Shown in pieces: positions 30,534 through 53,149 of a stretch of 64,000 nt of DNA (positions within the stretch are counted from its first letter, which is position 1; the number at the start of each line of letters is the position of its first letter). The position numbers and the translations under genes are program-made. A model generated the notes under the pieces. That model ran no database searches and was not told where the DNA came from. It saw only the letters and a program-made list of their open reading frames with translations. The stretch covers positions 42,364 through 106,363 of the forward strand of contig NC_044920.1 in NCBI RefSeq assembly GCF_003576645.1. Reading direction: 5' to 3'. The DNA comes from Ipomoea triloba. Lineage: Eukaryota; Streptophyta; Magnoliopsida; Solanales; Convolvulaceae.

Positions 30534-31129
30534 CAGTGGCGGAGCCACAATGGGGACAGTGGGGCAGCTGCCCCCACTCCCCCACCAGATGTAATTTATA
30601 TATATTAGCTATACCAAAAGTTAGACATTGGTAAGTTGGTTTAGATGGTAAGATCTTAATATTGAATCAAAATGTCCACAGTTCAAACCCTACAGCACCA
30701 CCTAATTTAGCGATTTGGAATTTTTATTTGTAACATTGTGTCTTTTTAAAAAATTATATATTAATAGTGAGATGAGTGAAATTTTGTTTTTGACATTTTT
30801 TTAATATTAATAGTGTGAGTTCTAATTGAATTTTTATTTGTCACATTGTGACTTCTTCTCTTTTTTATTTTATTTTTCTTTTTTAATATTAATAGTGAGG
30901 TGAATGATGTATAATGTGTTTTTCATTCAAACTATTTTATCAAATTAATTATGTTTTATATTTTGTTTTAAATAATTTTTTTTATCTTAATGTATTTTAA
31001 TTTTTCATAACTAATCAACAATATTTATGACTCGGTATCTAAGTTTCTCATTCTTTTTTTTTTGTTCAAAATATCTTGTTAGTTTTAACTTTTTGCCCCC
31101 ACTGGAGAAAATTTCTGACTCCGCCACTG
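30534..31129 (+). mobile_element. Short non-autonomous TIR element (CAGTGGCGGAG ends)
   Basis: The left end CAGTGGCGGAGCCAC and right end CTCCGCCACTG are inverted copies over at least 11 bases. Near the right end is the motif TTGCCCCCACTG, mirrored by GTGGGGCAGCTGCCCCCAC on the left. Inside (about 30635-30692) is a stretch with tRNA-promoter-like boxes (TTGGTTTAGATGGTAAG and AGTTCAAACCC). No transposase frame is present. Flanking bases do not give a clear target duplication, so the superfamily is undecided. Confidence 0.7.
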
Positions 31130-32752
31130 AATATTTTGGCCTCTATAATTGATTTATCTAACTTTCGCCAAAACTTAAACACCTCTATAAACAATAAATA
31201 AGAAATTCAAATATAATCAAACTATTCTAACATAATACAAATAATTAAATTCAATATTTATTTAAATTTAAACTATTAAAGATGGTTTAAAAGATAATTT
31301 AAACACATATTATTTCCAAACAATTATTAATCTAAATTAAATGTATAATAATAATCTAAATTAAAACAAATGCTATACACACACCCAAATACAGCATAAC
31401 CCTACCCATCTTCTCTGCCCCCCACATCCCTTCTCCTCACTCGGCGTCTCCGCTCCTCCCCCGGCGTCTCCGCCCCTCCCTCGGCGTCTCCGACTCTCAG
31501 CCTCGGCGTCTCCGCCCCTCCGTCGGCGTCTCCGACTCTCAGCCTCGGCGGACTCATCTTCTCTCTCTACCTCGCAGCCTCTCCGGTTACGGTTGTCCAC
31601 CAAGGCGCCTTCGGCTCTCTGCTCTAAGCGCTTTCAAGTTCGAAGCTCCTCTCTCATCACACCTCTGTGGCAACCCATCGAACAGGTTCTTCTCTTCCAG
31701 TTTAGCAAATTCCTTTACCAATGTCAGAAAATAAGTTTAAATTTATATGGCGTTTTTCTTCCCTTCTGGTTTTCAATTCTTTGTGTTGGCAGTTTTCAGG
31801 TTAATCACAGAATATATATTAAACAAATTAAAAAAATCAATTATAAAATACAGGACTTTGATATTTTATTAATCCCCTTTGTATAAATTTCGTAATAATG
31901 TTTGCTAAATTGCTACTCACTATACTGCATACTAATTATTTCCGGGAATCTTGGAATTTCTCAATTTTGATTGCGTTTGGGTGTCTATATATGACTATGA
32001 ATATGAATATATATAATAATATAAATATACATAATTTGTAACTCAAATTTTAAAACATTTTAATCTGAATGCAAACACAGTATAAAAATAAGGTTGGGTT
32101 TATGTGAAACATACCAATGGTTTTTAAGACGTGATTGTTAGAGCCTCCTCTACATTCTATGCCTTCTCCTCTGCCGCCGCCGCGAAAATACACAAATGGT
32201 TCTTCTACATCATTGAGCCATGAGCCATTTTTTCTGATCATGAACTCCAACTGGTAGCTATCTTGTGAATTATGAGGGCTTAATTATAGTGTTGTGTAGT
32301 ATTATAGAAGCTTTATGTTTATTTAATGTTAGTCTTGAAAATTGTATAAGTCATTTCAAATTTAAATTTATTGTCTTGTAATTATGGCTTAAGTATACGA
32401 AAAGCCAACTTGATTGAGATTGTAAATAAAAAATCTGATATTCAAATAATCTTTCAAATTTCAAGATATTTAAATCTCAATGTAATTAATGAGATAGTAA
32501 ATAAAATCTGATTGTTTTGTTTGTTGCAGTAAATGTGAACACAATAAACTATACAAATCTATCAAATTGCTTCTTCATTTTGCTTTCACACTTTGGAGGG
32601 AAAAATTTGTGGCTAGGATTTTGCTTTATTATAGTCAAATTATAGTCAAATTGCTACTTGTGTTCCTTCTTTTGAAATTTGTATATGAAATCAGAAACTT
32701 AGAGAAAGGTAAAAATGGGGTAGAAAATTAGAAAAATAGAGAAATATATAAA
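31130..32752. other. AT-rich DNA with a GC-rich CGGCGTCTCCG repeat island
   Basis: Between 31440 and 31555 GGCGTCTCCG recurs five times with spacers of about 20-27 bases, ending in CTCATCACACCTCTGTGGCA. A possible donor, AACAG/GTTCTT, lies near 31687, so this could be an untranslated first exon or a relic of one. The remainder (31690-32752) is AT-rich with no gene recognised. Confidence 0.4.
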
Positions 32753-33029
32753 TTGGAAAAGGAAAAACAAAGAAATGAAGTAAACTACCAGTTTTCCAGA
32801 AGAACCCTACCTAGCATAGCTCTTAGCCTCTCCCTGCTCTGTCAATCCCTTCTCAGTTCTCCACTTCTCGCTGATCAGCTGGTCGCCTGCTCTGTATTGC
32901 CACCACCGCCGAACCAGCAACCCCGCCGCGACGACCATAGACCCAACGATGGCCGACCGTTGATACCGCGGGCACATCGCCACAACTGATGGTCCTGTAA
33001 GCAACTCAGGTGAGTAAAACTGTTTTTTT

Positions 33030-33061
<32 letters not shown>

Positions 33062-33658
33062 TTTTTTTTGTTTTTTGTTTTTTTGTTTGTGCTTATGGGG
33101 TTCCTGAATTTACTGATTTACTCGTAGATGATTGGAATTGAAATTGGCCGAGGTTGTAGTTGTTATTGTTTAATCTCATAATACTGATTATCTGATGAGC
33201 CCTGACATTCTTTTGATTATTTTCATGCTCCATAATTTCACTGTTACTCAACATTGTTTCTTGTTTTATGAGGAATATATTAAACTGGCGGGTTTAATGG
33301 ATTTTTTTTGCTGTCAGAACAAGCAATTGCCTAATCATCATTTCCCTCATTTTGTATTGAGAGGGCAGAATTTCCATGCGGAGTGTGACAGTGTGTTGAG
33401 AAAGGAATGAATATTTTGATAGGATATGGAATTCTTTATCCTTATAATGTTTTTCTGACATTTTCACTCATCCAAACAAGAGAAACTTAAAAATTTTCCA
33501 TTTCATTTTCTTTCCACATACAGTACTATACAGTTTGTATGAACCATGTATTGTTATTTTATGGGAGTTATAATCGTGTATGTGATTGATTTTACATATC
33601 TGTATATCCACTTTCTGCGTCCTTTAGAGTTTTCACAATGGCTTAGGCCTCCACACCA
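32753..33658. other. Exon-like GC-rich segment, then T-rich microsatellite
   Basis: 32790-33010 is CT-rich then GC-rich and ends in CAACTCAG/GTGAG, a good donor site, as in a 5' UTR exon. A T and TTTTG run follows at about 33020-33080. No coding frame in this segment matches a known protein. It could be a non-coding first exon of the isopropylmalate dehydrogenase gene or a captured fragment; neither is proven. Confidence 0.35.
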
Positions 33659-33799
33659 ATCTGCTTCTACTACTCAATAGAGTCTGCAGTTGCCCTCGCG
33701 GTTTCATTCATCATCAATCTATTTGTTACAACTGTGTTTGCTAAGGCATTCTTTGGGACTGACCAGGAGAGCAGCATCCGTCTGTGGAATGCTGGGCAG
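33659..33799 (+). pseudogene. NRAMP metal-transporter exon fragment
   Basis: An uninterrupted 47-codon stretch reads YYSIESAVALAVSFIINLFV and continues TTVFAKAFFGT, which matches a transmembrane segment of plant NRAMP divalent-metal transporters (for example the VALFVSFMINLFVTTVF region). Nothing before or after it continues an NRAMP protein. It is therefore an isolated exon, either left from a lost gene or carried in by a transposon. It lies between the exon-like segment at 32790-33010 and the isopropylmalate dehydrogenase gene. Confidence 0.75.
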
Positions 33800-34540
33800 C
33801 ATTGTGTTTTAAAATCTTAAGAATTTAATTTGCTTTATATAATTTTGAGTTTGCTTTGAGATTATGCAACCTTATGTTTCCTAAAGTTGGTTTTGTTTGT
33901 CAAATAGTGAGTAAAGCTGTAAAGAAGCAGTTGATGTAGTCTGCTTTGCCCATAGTTAAGTTCATTTCTATTTATTTTGATTTTAAGAAACACATGTGCA
34001 CTTCAAAATTATATATATTTTTGTTCCTTCATGGAGTTGTTTTTCTTTCAAGTATTGATTTGAGCTTGAGAAGAAACTGCTAATGCAGTCTGATTTTGCT
34101 AAAAGTTGTTAGTTCTCTTTAATCTTACATCCTGTCATCTTTAGACTACAACATTGGCTATTGCCCAATTCTCTTGATGAGTGGCTGAGATCAGTCCTCA
34201 CTTTTTACCGGAGGGGTTTGTTCTCATTTGAACCCACCCCTATGTATATAGATTGTGCACAAGCGCATTCAACTTTCTTGTCATTTGCATACCAGGTTCT
34301 GTGCTCAATTTCTCATCTACTGTTGTCTTCCTGAACCTATTGCTGATGGTTAATGACTCCTGTTTCCTTGATACAGCACAAGACACTTGACACTGTTTTA
34401 GCACAAGGAGAGAGAGAAGCTTGATAGTTTGGCACAGGCTTGCTTCACGGGTAATAATTCCGTTCACTTGTACTTACAGTGTATACCCTTTTATTACAAT
34501 GCTTTGGAATTCTTACTTTATGAAATTGGGCAGATTCTCA
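33800..34540. other. Upstream region of the isopropylmalate dehydrogenase gene
   Basis: AT-rich sequence without a recognised gene. It presumably includes the promoter and leader of the downstream gene. The coding frame is open upstream to 34421, but the protein prefix there has no plastid-targeting character, so the start at 34541 is preferred. Confidence 0.4.
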
Positions 34541-44589
<10,049 letters not shown>

Positions 44590-44844
44590 TCATGAGCTTG
44601 TTCTTTTGGTTGGGTGTTAGGTTGCATTATCTTCCTTGTTGCATGTGACACCGAGAATTTTAATTATATTCACGGATGTGAACTTCTTTGTTGAAGATGA
44701 ACACCTTGGATTTTTATTTTTAAAATTCTGTTTGCCATGCTTATTTTTGCATTCATATGTTGTTTGAATTGTGAACATTAATATTTAAACCTCCTTCATT
44801 CAAGGAGGTGGACGCTTTTTTGAAGATGAATGCGTATTTTATTT
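44590..44844 (+). other. 3' UTR and downstream flank of IPMDH
   Basis: T-rich sequence typical of a plant 3' UTR follows the TGA at 44587-44589. No clear AATAAA signal was singled out. The Mutator-like element's target duplication starts at 44845. Confidence 0.5.
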
Positions 44845-45779
44845 TTTTATTTTGGCTAAAGTGTCATCCCGCACCCTGAACTATTCTTGATTATTCATGC
44901 TGCACCATAATCTTCAATAATGGATATTTTGAGCCATAAACTAAAAAAAAAAAATTTTGCTTAGCCTTTTTTGTAGGTTTTCCGATAACCCTGATGACAT
45001 GGCACAGGTAACTTGCAGATGTGGATTATTTTTTTCTTTTAAGTGAAATTTGTAAGAACAAATAATAAAAGGTCAAAAGTATGAGTCCACTAACTCCACT
45101 ATGACCTTAAATCAGGGATACACTAACACCTAAATTAAGGATCCACTAATTTATGTTTTGTTCTTATTCAGAAAGTGGTGCAAATAATTAAGAATAGGAA
45201 AATTTTCATGTTTAGTGCATTGATGGAATGCAACTATATAAAGGCCATCAAAATCCCCCTCACTGCTTGACATACAGTCTTATACACCATCTGAGAGAGT
45301 TGAGTCAAGTGAGAGAAAAATAATTAGGAAGCTCGGCAGCAAGCAGCACAGTTCAGTCAGGCAATCAAACAAACAACTATGGCTGGAGGTTAGATCCTAT
45401 ATATTTCATATACTTCAGTTTTAATTCTTACAGTTGGTATCAGAGCAAAATATAATCTCCGCTTAGTTATTAGTTTGAATGTGTATGCAATATGAATATA
45501 TTTATTATATTAAAAGCATACATATATATTTGTGCTTTGCTTTTACAGTACATATATATTTGGATTTAATATATGTACACATATAGAAGCAAATTTCTGC
45601 TCAATATTTGCATATTAAGTAGTAATATTTTCCGTATCCACATATGCATTTATATCTAGTTTTCATATGTGTATATACATACATGAAAAGTTTACTCGAA
45701 AAATTTTTTTAGAAAATATTGTTATGTGTTTTTCGAAATATGAATGAACCAATTTCGAAATAAATGTTATAAAATAAAC

Positions 45780-46140
45780 CTACTGCCTTTGGATGGAATC
45801 GACGCCGGCAACCTTCGGTGGACGGCGACGACGGAGTGACGGCGGCGCAACGCGACGGCGGTGGAGTACACCAGTGTTGGTGGTCGCGGACGATGGCACT
45901 GACGCGGCTGGCCATCCCAGCTCGCCGCTGCTGCTTATTGGCTTCGCCGGCGACCGGGCGGACGGAGACGCAGCGATTGCGATGCCGCTGCTTTCCTCTT
46001 CCCCTTCATGCGACGCTGGCTTGGCTAAGGCCGACTCTCTCTCCTCTCCGCGACTCTCTCTCTCTCCGCGATTCTCTTTTTCTCTCTCTTCTGTCCGTTA
46101 CTCTCCCTCTTGTGCGGCTGTGGATGAAATATTGTGGCTG
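45780..46140 (+). other. GC-rich block in the Copia D leader, possible captured host sequence
   Basis: About 230 bases with many CGGCG and GCGACGG motifs followed by a CTCTCTC-rich stretch, inside otherwise AT-rich leader. A 161-codon frame (45793-46278) is open through it, rich in Ala, Ser and Arg, and matches no protein recognised. The composition is like a plant first exon or 5' UTR, so it may be captured host DNA. Confidence 0.4.
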
Positions 46141-47021
46141 TTAGGTTTAGTTTGGCAGATGGAGTATACTAATATACTATGGATTATGGACTTAGATAAG
46201 TTTATTAATGAACATCATAATGGTGTAAGGTTTATGGGCTTGGGCCAATATTATAATGGCCTATATTATGGTTTATAGGCTTGGGCCTATTTATTATTGA
46301 ACTAGTGGAAGAAGAATGATAATGGGAAATTGTATTAGTTTGGGTTTGGCCCAATTCGGCCAAGCCTATTATACTTATAAAAAAAAAAAATATAATTGGG
46401 CCCATTTAGATTGTTTAAGTCATTTGGACATGCTTTAACTTTTGGGCTCACTATAATTATATATGGGCTTGCTATAGTATTTTCCTACATCATATTTGAG
46501 CTTCTTCTATATTTAATTGTTCAATTTAATTCCTCATTGATTTACTATTAAATTATATTCAATTTTGAACAAATATTAAGTTTACATTTGTGATTTGAAT
46601 TTTAATTTAATATTCAGGATTATATTAAATTGCCTTAAGTATTGCAATTTAATTATGAAGTATGAGTTAATAATATGCATAATCTGAGCATGCTATGTAT
46701 CTTTATTTGCAATGATTGTTTGACTGTTATAATTATTCCTTTAGAAAAGCATGTTCTTTAAGGATGAATTTAGAGCCTTCTAGGTCTGAATTAAATGTTT
46801 ATTATGCATGATATAGTGCCTTTTAGGTGAATTTAGTGCCTTTAAGGATAGATTAAGCATATTATTACTCTTCAGTTGTGTCTATTTAAGGGCACATTAA
46901 AGAACCAAAGATAGTTCACCCTTTTAAAAGCCTTATCCATAGGTGAACTCACAATCTTATAAATCTCTCAAACGATTTTACTTCAAATATGAAAACACAT
47001 GAATTAGGGAAGTTTCTTGGG
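46141..47021 (+). other. Copia D leader, AT-rich, with GGGCTTGGGCC repeats
   Basis: The phrase GGGCTTGGGCC or a close form recurs at about 46237, 46277 and 46345 (as GGGTTTGGCCC). No coding frame was recognised. The sequence runs into the N gap at 47022-47270. Confidence 0.5.
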
Positions 47022-47270
47022 NNNNNNNNNNNNNNNNNNNNNNNNNNNNNNNNNNNNNNNNNNNNNNNNNNNNNNNNNNNNNNNNNNNNNNNNNNNNNNN
47101 NNNNNNNNNNNNNNNNNNNNNNNNNNNNNNNNNNNNNNNNNNNNNNNNNNNNNNNNNNNNNNNNNNNNNNNNNNNNNNNNNNNNNNNNNNNNNNNNNNNN
47201 NNNNNNNNNNNNNNNNNNNNNNNNNNNNNNNNNNNNNNNNNNNNNNNNNNNNNNNNNNNNNNNNNNNNNN
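47022..47270. other. Assembly gap of 249 Ns in the Copia D leader
   Basis: Unknown sequence. Flanks belong to the leader, and the repeat that starts directly after the gap suggests the gap is also repetitive. Confidence 0.95.
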
Positions 47271-47715
47271 TTGATTAATTAAAGAGTAGCCACAGCATCT
47301 TTAATTGACTAAAAATTATTAAGTTTAATCACATAAAGATCGGCAATAATATGTCTAGTGATCTTATAATTTTAATTAATTGAGGAGTAGCCACAGCATC
47401 CTTGATCAATTAAATTTATATATTAAGTTGTTAGATCACATAAAGTTTTAGACATATCAATTGTGATTAATTATATGTAATATAATGAAATTTAGCCCAC
47501 AGGCAATTTTGTTATATTTATATGGTTAATCAGGATAAAATATCAAGTTATGATCATAATTTCGCCCACAGGCAATTATGTATCGGCATATAGTTTGATA
47601 GTTTTGTTATTAAGGGTGGAAAAATCAAATCAAAATCGTACCCATTCTGTTTCCACCATTCAGCCTGATGGATTCATTGTGCGTAAAAATTTCGCCCACA
47701 GGCAATTTTTATGGC
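47271..47715 (+). repeat. Leader repeats: GTAGCCACAGCATC and CGCCCACAGGCAATT
   Basis: A unit of about 105 bases with AGTAGCCACAGCATC and a later AGATCACATAAAG occurs twice (about 47284-47388 and 47389-47460). GCCCACAGGCAATTTT then occurs three times (about 47494, 47563 and 47694). Function unknown; tandem repeats in leaders are common in plant LTR elements. Confidence 0.75.
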
Positions 47716-47839
47716 ATACGAATCTATCTTTTGCATAACTTACATTGGTAACAATATGCACTTCAGTCTCTCTCTCTCTCTCTATATTTTGCCTCGAAAA
47801 TTTTAACCAAGCCTTTATTTCCTTACAGCATCTCAATCT

Positions 47840-50800
47840 CTTAATCATACAAATCTGAACATTGAAGTTCCAAAACTTAGGGGTTACAATTATAAAATAT
47901 GGAAAGAAAGAATTCTCCTTAATTTAGGGTGGAATGACTTAGACTATGCTATACATAATGAGAAACCACCGGTCCCCACTAAAGACAGTACCCAAGATGA
48001 CATTGTGTTATATGAGCGATGAGATAGGTCTAATTTGCTCAATACAATGTATATCAAGGCGAAAATATCTAATGGGATTCGAGGTTTTATTAGTGAAAAA
48101 CATAAATATGTCCGAGCATTACTTAAAACTATTGACGACCAGTTCGTCACTTTAGAAAAGTTTTTCGCTAGCACCCTTATTATGAGATTTTCTTCTCTCC
48201 GCCTCACTTCCGTTAAAGGTGTGCGTGAGCACATCATAGAATTACAAGGACATCGTGGCTCAACTCAAAACTCTTGGGGTAGACATGGCAAATGATTTCG
48301 TGGTGTAGTATGCTTTGAATACCCTACCATCACCATATCAACCCTTTAAAATTTCTTATCACACATATAAGGGAAAATGGTCTATTTCTGATTTAATGAC
48401 CATGTGTGCTCAAGAAGAAATAAGATTGGTGAATGAAATGGGTGATAGTACCATGCTGGCTACAGCACACAAGAAATCTAAATCTGGCAAATCTTTGGGT
48501 TCCACTTCAAAAGCTAAGAGGAAAAACAAAATTCCTTCTCAAGATAGCATAAAGAAGGTGCATAAGTGCTTATTCTGTAAAAGGAATGGACACATGAAGA
48601 AGAATTGCATCAAGTGGATCAAGAAGAAAAGTAATCTATCCTCATTCGTAGGTCATGAATCTAGTATGTCAAATGTTAATACTAATTCATTGGTGGATTG
48701 ATTCTGGTTAAACTATCCACATTGCAAATTCTTTACATGATATGCAAAATTTGAAACAACCAATGGGAAGTAAGTGAACCATCTTATATGGAAACAAGAT
48801 GGGCTCACCAGTAGAAGCAATTAGGACTTGTACTTTAGTATTAAGAAAATGGATTTGTTTTGTAAATGGTTTGATTAGACGTTTTATATATCTAGTTTAT
48901 CTAGAAACTTGGTTTCAGTTTCAAGCCTTGTACCATTTTGATTCCAATTTGAGTTTCACAGCAAGTATTTTCAATTGTTTAACAATTCTACTTGTATTGG
49001 AAAAGGTACATTGTTTAATGGTCTTTATCATATTCACTTACAAAACAATCTAATTTACAATTCCTTAAATGTTGAAACTAGTACCAAACGTTGTAGTATT
49101 AACAAAAATTCCTCAATGTTATGGCATCGGAGATTATGATATATCTCCCTTGAGCTTATTAAAAGATTAGTAAAGGATGGAGTACTTTCTACTCTAGACT
49201 ATACTAATTTTGAGACTTGTATTGACTACATTAAGTGTAAGCAGAAAAACAAGTCAAAGAAAGATGCCAATAGAAGTTCAACATTGTTGGAAATTATACA
49301 TACTGACATATATTGTTATGATATGGATATTCATAGTCAGAAATATTTCATCTACTTTATTGATAAACTTTTCAAGAATTACTTATGTGTATTTACTTCA
49401 TAATAAGTATGAAGCATTGGATGTCTTTAAATTGTTTAAAGCTTAAATTGAAAACCAATGCGAGAAGCAAATACAAATAGTTAGATCTGATGAGGGATGT
49501 AAATATTATGGTAGATACACATGAAAAGAAACTTAACCCAAAGACAATTAGTGCTTTCTTCATTGGATAAACACAATCTTCTAAGGGTTATAAGTTTTAT
49601 TGTCCATCACATACTACTAGAATTGTGGAATCAATTAAGAAGTGCTTAAGTTTCTTGAAGATGACTTAATTAGTGGGAGAGATCAATTTAAGAACTTAGT
49701 TCCTACTTTCGATCATTTCGCCTCTCACCCTTTATGCCATCCAATAGAGTTGTACTTATGCGCAGTATTCCTTCATTATCTCCTGCGGTCATAAAACTCA
49801 CTATTGATATTCCACAAGTTGTTGAAACTCAATCAATTCAGGATTTATAGTAAGTTCCTGAACCGATGTAGATTTAACCAATTCAAGAACTGTCCTCAGT
49901 TCCTGAAGAGGTAGTTGCCCCGCGAACTTTTTCAAAGTTTCAGTGGTTCAATATTAAAGATAATCTAATCGGGTATGACGTTAAACATTACCTAGTTACT
50001 ATGTACCGTATCTACAATAATTTGACATTAGAGCCGAAAATGATCCTGAAATATTTTCACCAATCATGAATTATTCATAATCTAATTTGTGATAAGAAGC
50101 CGTGAAAGATGAAATGAATTTCATCAAGAGTAACGAAGTTTGGGATCTTGTTAAGTTACCTAATGGGGCTAAGGCTATTGCTTAAAAGAGATTCATTAGG
50201 TAAATTAAGAGATACAAGACCAGGCTTGTTGCTAAGGGATTCACACATAATGAAGGTATCGATTACAAGGAGACTTTTTCTCCTTTATCAAAGAAAGATT
50301 CTCTTCGAATTATTTTGGCTTTAGTTGCACATTTTGAGTTGCAACAAATAGATGTGAAAATTATATCTAGAAGAGGAAGTTTTATGAAACAACCTATAGG
50401 TTTCTCTTATAGGGGTAGTGAGAATTTAGTATGTAAGCTTAAGAAATCCATATATGGCTTAAAACAAACCTCCCGCCAATGGTACATTGTTGAGTTTAAT
50501 AGGGCTATTTCTTCATTTGGTTTTGTTGAAGATCCCTTTAATCATTATATATATCAAAAGGTCAGTGGGAGTAAAATTTGGTTCCTTGTTTTATACGTGG
50601 ATAATATCTTACCTACTACTGGAGATAGGGAATACTTCATGACGTGAAACAATTTCTTTCTAAGAACTTTGATATGAATGATATGGGTAATGCATTTTAT
50701 GTCATTTGCATGAAAATTCATAAGGATAGATCCCGGGACATACTGATCTATCGCAAGAAACCCATATAGACAAAGTTTGGGAAAGATTCAGATTTAGAAT

Positions 50801-51300
50801 TGTTCACCAACTCTAGCTCCCATAACAAAAGAAGATAAATTAAGTTTGAATAAATGTTCTAAAATTGACCTGGAGAAGTCCATGAAGGACATTCCATATG
50901 CTGAAGCAGTTGGGTGTCTTGGATACATTCAAGTATGTACAAGACCGAACATTGCTTTTGGAATGTTATGACGATACCTGCATAATCCAGGCATAGACCA
51001 CTAGAAAGCTGTAAAGGAATTTTAAGATATCTCAAAGATACTAAAAACTATAAGCTTGGGTTTAAGAAAATATCTTAGATGTCATTGGATATTATCATGC
51101 GAACTTTGCTGGCTATATTGATTCTCAAAAATCAACTTCAGGGTACATATTTATTATGGCTGGTAAGGCTATATCATGGAAAAGTGTTAAACAAAGTGTT
51201 AAACAGTCTTTAATAACTACTTCTACCATGAAAGCCAAGTTCGAGGCCACTTCATAAGGTGTATGGCTTAAGAATTTCTTCTCTAGGCTTAGAATTTTTG
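47840..51300 (+). pseudogene. Copia D gag-pol remnant
   Basis: Gag starts near 47859 (LNIEVPKLRGYNYKIWKERI) and breaks by frameshift near 48260. It resumes (LNTLPSPYQPFKISYHTYKG) to a zinc knuckle (CLFCKRNGHMKKNC near 48567). Protease shows DSG at about 48700 with a stop right after. Integrase is only traceable in pieces. Reverse transcriptase is recognisable from about 50105 (RLVAKGFTHNEGIDYKETFSP, IYGLKQTSRQWY), but the catalytic YVDD is YVDN (about 50598). Stops (TAA, TAG and TGA) and indels are frequent, unlike the purely amber pattern in Copia A. Confidence 0.85.
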
Positions 51301-52701
51301 GATTTTGTATCTAAGCCATTAAGAATCTATTGTTACAACTCAACTACAGTTTTCCTAACTAAGAACGACAAAAGTGGGAGTCGAATTAAGCACATCGACA
51401 TAAAGTTCTTAGCTATAACGAAGCGTGTTAAAAAGTAAATTGTGGTCATTGAGCACATCAGTACTGAGTTGGTAATAACATATTCCTTGACTAAAGGCAT
51501 GCCTACAGTTAAATTCAAGGATATTGCTAAAAGATGGGACTTTCACCCATTTTGTAATATTGCATATACATACAGTTTTAATGAATGAAATTCTTTCGCA
51601 TTCAGAAATTTTCTCATAAAGTGTGTACACTCTAAATTCATTGAGAAAATATTTCAGTCGGATTTGAAATAAACATAAGGTTTATTTTCATTAAGTTTTT
51701 CCTTGTTTCCTAATTAAGTACTTAAAGGCAGTTTACATTTAATCATAATAGATATTACTCGCACTAATGAGGACATATCATTATGGTTAGTGTTATCTTG
51801 TACTTTGAGTTTGATATTTGCACCAAGTGGGAGAATGTAAGAACAAATAATAAAAGGTCAAAAGTATGAGTCCACTAACTCCACTATGACCTTAAATCAG
51901 GGATACACTAACACCTAAATTAAGGATCCACTAATTTATGTTTTGTTCTTATTCAGAAAGTGGTGCAAATAATTAAGAATAGGAAAATTTTCATGTTTAG
52001 TGCATTGATGGAATGCAACTATATAAAGGCCATCAAAATCCCCCTCACTGCTTGACATACAGTCTTATACACCATCTGAGAGAGTTGAGTCAAGTGAGAG
52101 AAAAATAATTAGGAAGCTCGGCAGCAAGCAGCACAGTTCAGTCAGGCAATCAAACAAACAACTATGGCTGGAGGTTAGATCCTATATATTTCATATACTT
52201 CAGTTTTAATTCTTACAAAATTTTGTTCGGTCAAATAAGCTTACTCCATCAAAAATTGACTTTTTCATCTGGATCTGAACGAACGACCATGAACCTTCCT
52301 TCTGTGTAAAAAAAGTGTGTAAAAAAAGTTCGGACTTTACCAGCGCAAACGAGGCTATTCTTGCAAAGATGTGAACTTGGCAGGGAATCTTAAGTTCAAC
52401 ATTTTGCCAATAATCAAAGCAATCAAGTTCATCTGCATTTACATTCAGAGAAAGCATCATCAAACAGGAAAAAATCTCATCCATAGAGAAACCCACAGAA
52501 CTAAAGCACAATACAAAAAAAAAAATAAATGAATTAAAACCACTTTTTTATTCTCCTTCTTGGATGATAAAATCAATCTCAATCAACATGGATGAACCAT
52601 TCACGTGTAATAACAGTCATTGACTCACTGTGAAAGCAGAAAAGCATGCATACCACCACATTTACAAATACATATATACATACATTACAAATTATAAATG
52701 C

Positions 52702-52733
<32 letters not shown>

Positions 52734-52753
52734 GTATGTATATATATGTACAC

Positions 52754-52930
52754 CTTCAGCGGTGATTAGTCTATAATCAATGAAAGGGGCGAAGACTTGA
52801 GCGGCATAGCGCTAGATGTAGCCGACCTGGGTAGAGCGAGTGTGGAGGACCTTGATAGCATTGGAGTCATGGGTGTTGAGTGGGTCGCGAAACAGGCTCA
52901 CCAGTTCCCGGCCGTTGAACTTCCTACTCA
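52754..52930 (-). pseudogene. HIRAN-domain exon fragment captured by the Mutator-like element
   Basis: On the minus strand the frame reads GRELVSLFRDPLNTHDSNAI, then KVLHTRSTQVGYI, a stop, and RYAAQVFAPFIDYRLITAE, ending in AAG/GTGTAC, a good donor site. This is the HIRAN domain pattern (conserved NxxDxNAIxV...VGYI) found in plant SNF2/RAD5-like repair helicases and some nucleases. One in-frame TAG replaces what is probably Glu. Upstream sequence contains repeated CTTCCTACTCACCA pieces, so the fragment was rearranged after capture. Confidence 0.75.
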
Positions 52931-53149
52931 CCAGTTCGCGAAACATATCATGGGTGTAGAGAACCGGCTTGTCTCCAATAGCTTCCTACTCACCATTTCA
53001 CAGCTTTTAAGGTACTCCAGTGCATCATCCTTGGGACAAATTAATAAATTAAAGAAGAATATATACAATGATTATGTTATTTTCTTGCATATATGGATAA
53101 AGGAATAATATATCAACATGCATGATATGATGCAAATATAAACAGTGAC

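Larger units (their letters stand above)
45051..52217 (+). mobile_element. Copia D: identical LTRs, decayed interior
   Basis: The LTRs at 45051-45432 and 51836-52217 are both 382 bp, and no difference was found on reading them side by side. AAATT flanks the element (45046-45050, 52218-52222). The primer binding site TGGTATCAGAGC is at 45435, and the purine tract AGTGGGAGAA ends at 51835. The 2.4-kb leader is unusually long, with a GC-rich block and repeats. Gag and pol follow but are full of stops and gaps. Identical LTRs with a dead interior mean the element was copied by proteins supplied by another element. Confidence 0.92.

Noticed and set aside
30620..30695. A possible tRNA gene or separate SINE inside the TIR element
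   Set aside because: A- and B-box-like motifs are present, but no cloverleaf could be drawn, and there is no separate target duplication or A-tail. Treated as part of the TIR element.
31373..31603. Arg-rich minus-strand frame over the GGCGTCTCCG repeats
   Set aside because: The protein is a low-complexity product of the repeat and matches no family. The plus strand looks more like an untranslated exon.
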